This document shows positions 50,601 through 52,732 of a DNA stretch of 64,000 nt, piece after piece. Source of the stretch: Nocardia salmonicida NBRC 13393 (lineage in GTDB: Bacteria; Actinomycetota; Actinomycetes; Mycobacteriales; Mycobacteriaceae); assembly GCF_001613085.1 (NCBI RefSeq), contig NZ_BDBR01000050.1:1-64000 (forward strand), given 5' to 3'. Position 1 is the stretch's first letter. Every line of letters starts with the position of its first letter. The notes beneath the pieces were generated by a model. It worked only from the letters and a program-made list of their open reading frames with translations. It searched no databases and was not told the origin of the DNA. The translations under genes were made by a program, and so were the position numbers.

Positions 50601-52142
50601 CTCGATCTCCCCCAGCTCGATCCGCAAGCCACGCAGTTTCACCTGGAAGTCGGTGCGCCCCAGGTATTCCAGCTCACCGCGCGACTCCCGCACCAGGTCA
50701 CCGGTGCGATACATGCGCTCACCGGCCACGTCGTACGGATTCGCCACGAAACGATCAGCGGTCAGTCCGGGCCGCGCGACATAGCCGCGAGCCAGCTGGA
50801 TACCGGAGAGGTACAGCTCGCCGACGACGCCGACCGGCACCCGATCGAGATTCTCGTCGAGCACCAGCAGCCCGGTGTGATCGGCCGGACCGCCGATCGG
50901 CACCGACACCTCGTCCGCCGCGGTCACCTCGTGCGCGGTGACGTCGACAGCCGCCTCGGTGGGCCCGTACAGGTTGTGCAGCGCGGTCGACGACAGTGCG
51001 CGCAGCCGCGCGGCGGTAGCGGCGGGCAGCGCCTCGCCCGAGGCGAACACCATCCGCAACGACGACAGATCCACGTCGGGGCCCAATTCACCGACGAACG
51101 CGGCCAGCATCGACGGCACGAAGTGCGTCACCGTGGCCCGGTGCTGAGCGATCAACGCCGCCAGATACGCGGGATCACCGTGGCGACCCGGCTCGACGAT
51201 AACGAGCCGAGCACCGACCTGCAGAGGCCAGAACAGCTCCCACAGCGACACATCGAAGGTGTAGGGCGTCTTCTGCAACACCACATCGGTATCGGTCATG
51301 CCGTAGCGGCGCTGCCGCCACACCAGGTTCGCCACGATCGCGCCGTGGGTCACGGCCACACCCTTCGGGCGGCCGGTGGAACCCGAGGTGAAGATGACGT
51401 AGGCCGTATTGCCGGCTCGCACCCCGGACACGACCTCACCGGGCACCGCGTCCCAGTCGATGTCATCGGTGCGCAGCGACGGTGCGCCGTTCAGATCCGG
51501 CTCATCGCCGACTCTCGTCACGACCACCACCGGCCGCGCCACCTCGAGCACATAGTGCAACCGGTCCACCGGATGATCGGGGTCGAGCGGCACATACGCG
51601 CCGCCCGCGTGCACGATCGCGTGCACGGCGACGATCAACTCGACGCTGCGTCGCAGCGCCACCCCGACCAGCGTCTCTGGCCCGACACCCAACTCGACCA
51701 GCCGCGCCGCCAGCACCCGCACCCTGGCATCGAATTCCGCATAGGTCAGCACCTCGTCACCGAACTGCACCGCGACCCGATCGGGCGTGCGAGCGACCTG
51801 CGCGGTGAACCGATCGACCAGCGTCGCGGCGGCCGACGGTTCCATCCCCAGCGCTGCCATCGCATCGCCCGCGAGCGCATCGAGCAGTGCGCCGAAGGCC
51901 CCGTCGGCGGCATCGACCACGCCGGGGAACAACTCGGCGAGCACCACCTGCACGAGCGTGTCCGTATCCAGCGCCCCACCGGTGAGCTCGGCCATCAGCG
52001 TGAGCTGGACATCGAGATCGGCATAGGACACCGCGGCGCCATCGAACTCGACCGCGATCCGCGCCGGATCCATCGCCGCGACCGTCGCCACCAGCGCTGC
52101 CAGCTGTTCTGTTTCCGCGCGCGCCGGAGTGGGGTTGGTCAT
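29670..52142 (-). CDS. Seven-module nonribosomal peptide synthetase with thioesterase
   Basis: One 22,473-nt gene encodes 7,490 residues. Domain order is A-T, then six C-A-T modules, then a type I thioesterase. Carrier serines (in GGNSL) are at residues 641, 1692, 2846, 3933, 5032, 6098 and 7176. All six condensation domains keep HHxxxDG, with the second His at 829, 1899, 3029, 4143, 5216 and 6280. The thioesterase nucleophile is Ser7308 in GWSLG. No epimerization, methylation, cyclization or reductase domain is seen, so the product should be an all-L-configured heptapeptide unless modified later. The ATG at 52142 follows GGAAGG; an open extension of 45 codons upstream has no such site. The gene stands alone, between pepR and pnp, with no MbtH-like, transporter or tailoring gene nearby. 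Product unknown. Confidence 0.96.
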   Translation of the reverse strand: MTNPTPARAETEQLAALVATVAAMDPARIAVEFDGAAVSYADLDVQLTLMAELTGGALDTDTLVQVVLAELFPGVVDAADGAFGALLDALAGDAMAALGMEPSAAATLVDRFTAQVARTPDRVAVQFGDEVLTYAEFDARVRVLAARLVELGVGPETLVGVALRRSVELIVAVHAIVHAGGAYVPLDPDHPVDRLHYVLEVARPVVVVTRVGDEPDLNGAPSLRTDDIDWDAVPGEVVSGVRAGNTAYVIFTSGSTGRPKGVAVTHGAIVANLVWRQRRYGMTDTDVVLQKTPYTFDVSLWELFWPLQVGARLVIVEPGRHGDPAYLAALIAQHRATVTHFVPSMLAAFVGELGPDVDLSSLRMVFASGEALPAATAARLRALSSTALHNLYGPTEAAVDVTAHEVTAADEVSVPIGGPADHTGLLVLDENLDRVPVGVVGELYLSGIQLARGYVARPGLTADRFVANPYDVAGERMYRTGDLVRESRGELEYLGRTDFQVKLRGLRIELGEIEAVLATHPRVGNAAVVLHRHAAGEALVGYVVSVDGAELEEAELVAHAKSSMPEYMVPSLLVQLDAMPTNASGKLDRKALPEPDFRVSAAEFREPRTAAERAVAALFAELLDVETVGLDDDFFRLGGNSLIATRAIGRLQANFGVRVNVRDFFDSPTVAVLAKLVEDGVADDRPALVAGPRPAVVPLSPAQQRMWFLNRFDPETGAYNIPIAVRLSGVLDQDALRAAVGDLIVRHEVLRTVYPEIDGVGTQVVLPVAEALESLAAELLDPVGISAGELPGVLAEVILRGFDVVAAPPVRVRLFEVDGDHVLVLVVHHIASDGWSAGPLVRDTMAAYYARTEGTAPQWAPLPVQYADYTLWQRALLGEETDADSRAGREIAFWRDSLAGLPDESSLPTDRPRPATASMHGRRVSFELDAEVVAALNAVAAEQGATLFMVLHAALSVLIARLSGTADVAIGTPVAGRGAAELDDVIGMFVNTAVLRTQVRGAEPFAELLGRVRTGDLAAFDHTTLPFERLVEVLAPSRSAGRHPLFQVALSLQNLPPTTFELPGLRAAAVEMPYDIEKFDLSLTLRDSPAMGLSGEFSYATDLFDEPTVTRMMSRFTGLLTAIAAAPQTPVADLPLLIDTELAELTARTGGPSTPAPLLPQVLARAAADPTAIAIRDGARTLTYGELDAASTRLAARLTDLGIGAGDVVAVSIPRSADSVTAIWAVVKSGAGFLPVDPNYPADRIAHMLSDSGAAAGITIEAVSADLPSTVNWLALDGLGSAAATTGSAAAGRAVDPLDPAYVIYTSGTTGLPKGVVIPHGAVAAYLPVQAGRYLAAADARVLHVASPSFDISVAELLLTVTEGSTMVVAPAGVFGGAELGELLRVERVTHVVITPSALATVNPDGLDELRVVVVGGEACPVELVARWTAAIPGLIFRNGYGPTETTIVTNISEPLGATTPVTLGAPVEGTTELVLDERLRPVPAGVVGELYIAGAQLARGYHRRPALTAGRFVTNPFGAPGERMYRTGDTVRWVRRENSFDLEYLGRNDFQVKVRGFRIELGEIDAVLARHPSVDFAATIGHRTDAGATLLVSHVVPVAGATIDTATLLAHTAAHLPAHMVPAAIVALDAVPLTPVGKLDRAALPAPVFETVAYRAPETVAEQVVAAAFAEVLGLDRVGRDDDFFDLGGNSLLATRVMARIGTDLDIRIPIRQLFDTTTVLALAAAADRLRGTGTGPALVAGPRPDPVPLSPAQQRMWFLNRFDPGSATDNIPIAVRLTGALDIAALQAAIVDVLDRHEVLRTRYPELDGNAVAEILPAVGLVPEVHPRIVGAAEVPDAVRTFASIGFDLTVDAPIRATLLRVAANTAAAPADSSEPDVDRLAGSAGAEYVLVIVLHHIAADGFSFGPLIRDVLTAYGARAVGEHPGWAPLDVQYADYAVWQHAVLGDAADPESLVAKQLSFWRAALAGVPEQLDLPTDRTRPAIASRRGAMHSVEIDGETHRALAEFARAQGITVFMAAHAVFAVLLARLSATTDIAIGTPVSGRGERALDDLVGMFVNTLVLRADVTPATSFTELIAQVRETDLAAFGHADVPFERLVEILDPVRSTARNPLFQVMLSLNEDTPSALALPGLTVAGFDLPTGVAKFDLELTLTEHRDENGTPTGISGAFLYATDLFDAATVAGFATRLLRVLTAVLADPALPVGDLDFLDAVEQTQLLTTWNDTATETDHAATLASLLAEQAVATPHAIAVVVDTDPTAADDVPTAAHALDARVTADGAPLGSEVSSSAISRLEHAAADAIAAHRAGGAAPEVSLRSAVDSLSAVELSYAEFGARVARLARHLIGLGAGPGSLVAVAMRRGAEQLVAVHAVLAAGAGYVPVDPDHPAERTAYVLAQTAPVCVLTVAGSGVASGELVLEVDALDLSGLSGDPITDDERVVPLRPEHLAYVLFTSGSTGRPKGVAVPHKAVVNQLRWLQRAYPLGADDVVLQKTPFTFDASVWELLWPLHVGARLVLATADGHRDPGYLAAATVRHGVSVVQYVPSVLAAVAAEPACAQADSLRLVFAGGEALPTDLARRVRTSTGATVVNLYGPTETAIQVTTHEAGDEQSAVVPIGAPVADTRVYVLDSRLHPVPAGVPGELYVAGSQLADGYHGRTDLTAERFVADPHGTGERLYRTGDLVTWRTGPDGPALHYLGRTDFQVKLRGLRIEPAEIEAAIASVPGVGRVAVLVRSNEGRPDQLVAYVVGVDSSAPPTTADLDAAIAATLPSYMVPGAYVFLDELPVTASGKLDRRALPAPDSGQLDYREPATATERIVAATFAGVLDLDRVGAGDDFFALGGNSLLATQVAARLGAALDARVPVRELFEASTVDGLAVRLDALRGTGSRRGPAAGRRPQRIPLSPAQQRMWFLHRFDPDSAAYHIPVAIRLSGELDTTALRGALGDLIARHETLRTTYPEFDGQATQLVGPAFVPDLAVAEVEAEDVPAAVVDVLAGGFEITTEVPVRAALLRVAATEHVLVLVVHHIAADGWSMGPLTRDLVTAYAARAAGAQPQLPALAVHYADYALWQTEGLGSADDPDAPLARQLDYWTHRLAGLPDVLTLPADRRRPLIASNRGATFTTTLDADLHRGIEELARAHRASPFMVLHAGLSVLLARLSAGGDIVVGTPVAGRGHRELDDIVGMFVNTLVLRARVDADTRFGDLLDEVRAGDLDAFDNADVPFESLVDALNPARSQGYSPLYQISLALQNQRRTAFELPGLTLSGLTLPDAPIEVDLDFTFVDRFAPDGAPDGLDLELRYATDLFDADTIVTMVGMLERLLRDAVTAPTTAVGDLALLPDTDEITLPTGPHGDVVALDGALAELGVCAPLAAHLLDAAAARDPQAVAAVFEGAEITYGALAARANRFARRLIDCGVGPETPVAVAVPRGIELLVVLHGVLAAGGVYVPIDATLPAERIGHVLATATPRLVVVASAGDLDHVDSGIRSATASVHFAAASRSGFPVLTVAQLEESVPDADAGTPLTDAERLAPLHPEHPAYVLFTSGSTGTPKGVLISHRAIVNEICWLRGEYGMTAADRFLQRAPLTFDVSLWELLAPALLGAPLVLLRPGGHLDLAYQARVIREQAVTIMEIVPSVLAAMLAEGLGDALSGLRMLHVGGEELPAPLAATVLATIPGELHNTYGPTEVAITSTYQQISAPVEQTEMPIGKPTWNVRAYVLDERLHLVPGGVAGELYLAGDQLARGYLGRPDLTADRFVADPFGVDGARMYRTGDLVRRDRDGALVYLGRNDFQVKIRGLRIELGEIEAALGDAPGVTHATVLPATDDAGRQCLVGYVAGDVDIVAVRAHVAGRVPAYMVPSHLVVLDTVPLNSAGKLDRAALPAADLSTTTEYVAPRPGAQTALAGVIGELLGVARVGANDDFFAVGGNSLLAMRLVARANAALGSALDVRDVFDAPTVAGLAERAGTGLEQSPPLTVVRPRPDRIPLSLAQTRLWLLNRIDPDSAVYTLPIALRLTGDLDADALWAALADVLDRHESLRTVFPDDADGPTQVVLPVDAVLPATVVRAITEADLADTVRTIIGEGYDLTTQPPLRAALLRRAPHIEPASIRSGDVVTRPAAVDHAGSHEVEHVLVLAVHHIAADGVSTTPLARDLITAYAARAAGTAPVWEPLPVQYPDFTLWQHAVLGDAAEPESRLARQLAHWRDELAGVAPALELATDRPRPAVRGGAGGAVGFDVPAEVVAGIEATARRHGVSTFMVVHAAFAVLLSRQGAGADVLVGTPVAGRADAALDDLVGMFVNTLVLRTAVDAGAGFAELLAEVRAADLRAFANADLPFERLVDELNPVRSTSYSPIVQVMLAFEHREDTVIELPGLRIDEFALPAATTQFDLSLAINEIVGAAGEPGMRGWLRYATDLFDHDTVAEFGARFVRVLSAVVGDDSTAVGEIDLMDPAQTAQLAAWNDTAAPLDADATLVSLFAAQAVRTPDAVALEFEGTPITYGEFAVRVARLARWLIAEQVGPGAVVGVGLRRGIDLLVAIYAVQAAGAAYLPLDPDHPADRIADVLATAAPVCVLAAADFPDTGMRVVEPAALDLSGFATDPVAEADRLRPLRGADLAYVLFTSGSTGKPKGVAVTHTAIVNRLVWMQDAYRLDAAGTVLQKTPITFDVSVWELFWPLQIGATLVIARPDGHRDPAYLAELITRTGVGVAHFVPSMLAAFLTEPLAADCVSLRQVFASGEALPAADAQRLRALIPGVAVHNLYGPTEAAVDVSFHEVTDADTVTVPIGAPVANTALHVLDARLRPVPVGMPGELYLAGVQLARGYLGRPDLSADRFVANPLGAPGERMYRTGDLVVRTRSGELDYLGRNDFQVKLRGLRIELGEIEAVLAGLDTVDRAVVTVRDDGTGEYLTAYLVPAQQMGDGGSADDDDASAPGIAAIDLDVVKASLQKALPAYMVPSAFVVLGALPINASGKLDRRALPAPESVARAFRAPATPSEQLVAGVVAEVLGVELVGADDDFFDLGGNSLIATRVAARLGAALNRQVPVARIFEAPRVAALAAVLDADGGAARLALAAGERPASIPLSPAQQRMWFLNRFDPDSAGYNVPIAVRLGGVLDLDALAAAVDDLVGRHEVLRTYYPETADGPEQRILPVGEAGVALRIRDVDAAEIVGAVTALAATTFDVTAGVPWQVVLYRISAEEAVLAMVVHHISADGSSVPPLVRDLMTAYLARRDGAAPRWTPLPVQYADYALWQRAVLGDEADPESVAARQLDFWRGELADLPDELALPLDRPRPAVRSLAGGTVPVRLDADTHARLGALARDAGATLFMVVHTAFAALLGRLSGSADITVGTPVAGRGEAALEDLIGMFVNTLVFRTRLRAGESFEELLIRQRATDVAVYANTEVPFERLVEVLDPTRSTARHPLFQVGFSFQNFERAELALPGITVSGLDTENELSQFDLHLIVSDEYAADGTAAGVTGVLTYAHDVFDTETAITIGARLERLLAAVAATPRTPLDSLDVLELAERHRILDDWNATAHEIDRTATLLTPFRAQVSAHPAAPALVFEGTELTYAAFDDRVNRLARHLIAEGVGPEVLVALAMRRSIDLVVAIYAVLTAGGAYVPVDPDHPADRIAQILDTARPRLVLTTSGDEFGDSSDERIVTVDEIDTGRYPGHPVADGERRAPLRDSNVAYVLFTSGSTGRPKGVAMSHAAIHNQIAWLIEQYQLDGDDVYLQKSAAGFDLSVWGFFAPLAAGATLVLATPEGHRDPIYLAELVAAQRITVVDFVPSMLAMFAAHADADQLASLRLVFAIGEALTPEAVGALRAKSSATVHNLYGPTEAAVSVTAWPADGATGQTVPIGVPAWNTRVYVLDERLRPVAPGVAGELYLAGAQLARGYLGRPDLSADRFVADPFAGAGSGGTAGARMYRTGDLVRWTRDGVLVYLARIDFQVKFRGQRIELGEIETALRGSDGVGQAAAVVSASATGDRLVGYVVPTPGVELDPVALRSAVGAVLPSYMVPSVIVVLDAFPLNTSGKLDRKALPTPEFVARPFRAPVTTAQRAVAEVFGEVLGREQVGLDDDFFELGGNSLIATRVAARLGAALSTRVPVRTLFEATTVIDLAATLAVRAGSGAGIALTAGERPARIPLSAAQQRMWLLNRLDPDTAAYNIPIAVRLTGDVDAVALAAAVTDVLDRHEVLRTAYPAIDGIGHQAVWEFVPTPVVETVDPIAVPAIVAAEIGRGFDVTAAPPVRVRVLRCTADEVVLVVVIHHISADGFSAGPLLRDTTAAYLARRAGAEPSWAPLEVQYADYTLWQRAVLGSEDDAESVAARQLRFWRGELAGLPELLDLPADRPRPAVASHRGASVDTVVPPTVWQRVGQVARRADGSEFMVAHAALAALLARLSGTGDIAIGTPVAGRGEQALDDLVGMFVNTLVLRTGVDPGASFTALLREARRVDLDAFENAEVPFERLVDVLDPNRSTAHSPLFQVMLAFQNLAASPVEVVLPDLTVTGLQADVAVAKFDLDLVLADTGDGGCAVSLTYATDLFDAATAARIAEGYVRMLDAVTANPEVIVGDVDLLTADDRRMLETWCDTAHADAAGILPTAFDRQVAATPEAVALVDGDTVLTYAEFAARVNRLARHLIEYGVGPDHAVAVGVRRSADLLVGVYAVLAAGGTYVPIDPDHPAERITRILRIAQPVCVLTTSRDAADLPVRGHDVVALDTVDLAGFPVGPIADAERVSPLLPEHTAYVIFTSGSTGLPKGVGVPHRAIVNQLDWLARRFGFAAGDTVLHKTPTTFDASIWELLLPQRVGARTIIARPGGHGDPAYLAELVTEHRIDTVQFAPTLLAAYIAHLQVRPDLADTDRASGPLRRVFAGGEALPAALAHQVRALTGAEVVNLYGPTETAVQVSSHVVTDGDVVTVPIGAPVWNTGLYVLDARLRPVLPGVTGELYVGGVQLAHGYVGAAELTAERFVPDPFGAPGARMYRTGDLVRLRGTDSPTLEYVGRGDLQVKLNGQRIELGEVEAAMQRQPGVAQAAAAVVAGVGADRLVAYVVMARRQEFDGAGVGAAHGSSGFDAVALRSALAAELPGYLVPTVVLELDALPVNTSGKLDRAALPRPELRQATYRAPITETEQLVAGAFARVLDLDRIGMDDNFFDLGGNSLTAVQLSSRLSEALGSAVPVAWFFTDPTPAVVVERLRAEVDSTDDAFAVLLPLRAGGTGAPLFCIHPVGGVSWSFAGLTRHLDPQRPIYGLQSPALTADEPLPVSIDDWAQRYIAAIREVQPEGPYHLLGWSLGGLLAHAVATGLQADGAQVAQLAMMDSWLGDGPEQTPMPTVGDLLGGLAGDDLAFDTDGLADAAANIGGPLAALDRARIARIIDAATASMRMVDDYRPRRFDGDLVYFAATVDDPSGSRGAASWTDAVEGAVHRHGIDATHWAMAGEAALARIADVLDGSGSGASGAPTTRADARAGAMGA
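29673..33692 (-). other. NRPS module 7 (C-A-T) and thioesterase, Gln-like pocket
   Basis: C domain with HHISADGFS. The code D-A-W-Q-F-G-L-V-Q-K differs from module 3 at one position (V for I). Carrier Ser7176 (DDNFFDLGGNSLTAVQ). The thioesterase spans about residues 7220-7480 with FCIHPVGGVSW, GWSLGG, MMDSW (candidate Asp) and ATHWAMAG (catalytic His). It would release the peptide as an acid or as a lactone/lactam. Confidence 0.8.
33745..36895 (-). other. NRPS module 6 (C-A-T), substrate unassigned
   Basis: C domain with HHISADGSS. The code is D-L-W-D-F-I-L-V-S-K. Ile at position 301 and Asp at 278 are unusual; AIGEAL replaces the common xGGEAL/xSGEAL. No known code matches. Carrier Ser6098. 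Confidence 0.75.
36940..40185 (-). other. NRPS module 5 (C-A-T), predicted Ser
   Basis: C domain with HHIAADGVS and a 25-residue loop before it; its first motif is PLSLAQTRLW, unlike the PLSPAQQRMW of most other modules. Code D-V-W-H-F-S-L-V-D-K is identical to module 1 (Ser). An acidic DDDD-rich loop lies between A and T. Carrier Ser5032. Confidence 0.8.
40235..43445 (-). other. NRPS module 4 (C-A-T), possible basic-residue pocket
   Basis: C domain with HHIAADGWS. The code is D-V-W-E-H-G-T-I-T-K, not matched to a known one. Glu at position 278 also occurs in ornithine codes, so a basic side chain is possible. Carrier Ser3933, in a GGNSLLAM context with AVGGNS in place of LGGNS. Confidence 0.7.
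43500..46915 (-). other. NRPS module 3 (C-A-T), Gln-like pocket
   Basis: C domain with HHIAADGFS. The code is D-A-W-Q-F-G-L-I-Q-K, close to a glutamine code (DAWQFGLIDK) I recall; position 331 differs. The C domain carries an extra loop before its HH motif. The A domain has an insertion of about 65 residues between its first strand and LSYAEF, unusual for this core. Carrier Ser2846. Confidence 0.75.
46960..50060 (-). other. NRPS module 2 (C-A-T), substrate unassigned
   Basis: C domain with HHIASDGWS. The specificity residues read D-I-A-V-V-G-G-I-V-K from FDISVAELLL, VVITPSAL, VVVGGEACP and GYGPTETTIV. The pocket is small and hydrophobic; I know no matching code. The A domain differs in style from the others (ASPSFDISVAEL, NGYGPTE), suggesting a separate origin. 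Carrier Ser1692. Confidence 0.8.
50120..52142 (-). other. NRPS module 1 (A-T), predicted Ser
   Basis: Loading module without a C domain. The ten specificity residues read D-V-W-H-F-S-L-V-D-K, the same as the serine code of EntF. A 110-residue extension precedes the A domain; it includes an A-domain-like start (ARIAVEFDGAAVSYADLD) then an unrelated helical part, and looks like an incomplete leftover domain. Carrier Ser641. Confidence 0.8.
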
Positions 52143-52640
52143 CGCACACTGCCTTCCATTACCGACCGCGGGCAACGCCACACGGCCGCACAAACTCTCG
52201 GAACTCCCCGGCTCACACGGGGTGAGGTGGATCGGCGCGGGGGGCGGCCAACCTCGGGCACCCTGCCCGAAATCCACCCACTCACACCGGATTCAGTGCG
52301 ATCGGCTATGACACGATCGCGGCAATCCGGCTCGCCACCACGCAACCAGCAATGACTCGGTTATCTCCCGACCTCCATCGTCGACCCCGACACCTGAACC
52401 ACGCGTCCGAACACGAGCAGAAGCGTATTCGTTTCAGTAATAAACCGGACCGGATTCAGTCAAAATAACGCCTGGGAGACTCACTTTTCGACGCTGAGAA
52501 CGGTCCAGCGATCCGACCGCGTACGCCGAGCCGACAGCGGTCGGACGCACTGCTCGATGAGCGGCATCACGGCTGTCGACACAGGTTCTTACTGTGTCCA
52601 GACACACTAGGCGAGGCAACGTTGCATCACCGTTGCATCT

Positions 52641-52658
52641 TCGTGATCCAGATCACGA
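52641..52658. promoter_or_regulatory. Crp-like palindrome
   Basis: TCGTGATC-CA-GATCACGA is a perfect 8+8 inverted repeat and fits GTGAN6TCAC, the core of Crp-family sites. It lies about 500 nt before the NRPS start and 75 nt past the pnp stop. It follows two GTTGCATC repeats (52621 and 52632). Confidence 0.5.
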
Positions 52659-52684
52659 GCACGATGCGGCGCCCGGAAACGACA

Positions 52685-52713
52685 AAACCCCCGCCGTACA
52701 ACGGCGGGGGTTT
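52685..52713 (-). terminator. pnp terminator
   Basis: A 12-bp perfect stem (AAACCCCCGCCG and complement) with 5-nt loop lies 20 nt after the pnp stop. On the minus strand it ends in a short U run. Confidence 0.85.
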
Positions 52714-52732
52714 CGGTCAGACGTTGCGACGC

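Larger units (their letters stand above)
52143..52732. other. 590-nt intergenic region upstream of the NRPS gene
   Basis: No gene is seen. It contains the NRPS upstream region, a Crp-like palindrome and the pnp terminator. On the minus strand TTGACT (52463-52458) and TATTAC (52442-52437), 15 nt apart, are the best candidate -35/-10 pair; this would give a leader of almost 300 nt. The stretch around 52400-52480 is clearly less GC-rich than the flanks. I see no iron-box (TTAGG-type palindrome) anywhere in the region. Confidence 0.45.

Noticed and set aside
29670..52142. Epimerization domains or D-amino-acid positions
   Set aside because: All carriers read GGNSL and each is followed directly by a C or TE domain. 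No E-type HHxxxDGVSW domain or dual C/E extension was seen.
52143..52732. Iron-dependent (IdeR-type) operator upstream of the NRPS, which would suggest a siderophore
   Set aside because: No TTAGG-type palindrome is visible in this region, and the codes do not show a clear hydroxyornithine or salicylate-type starter.
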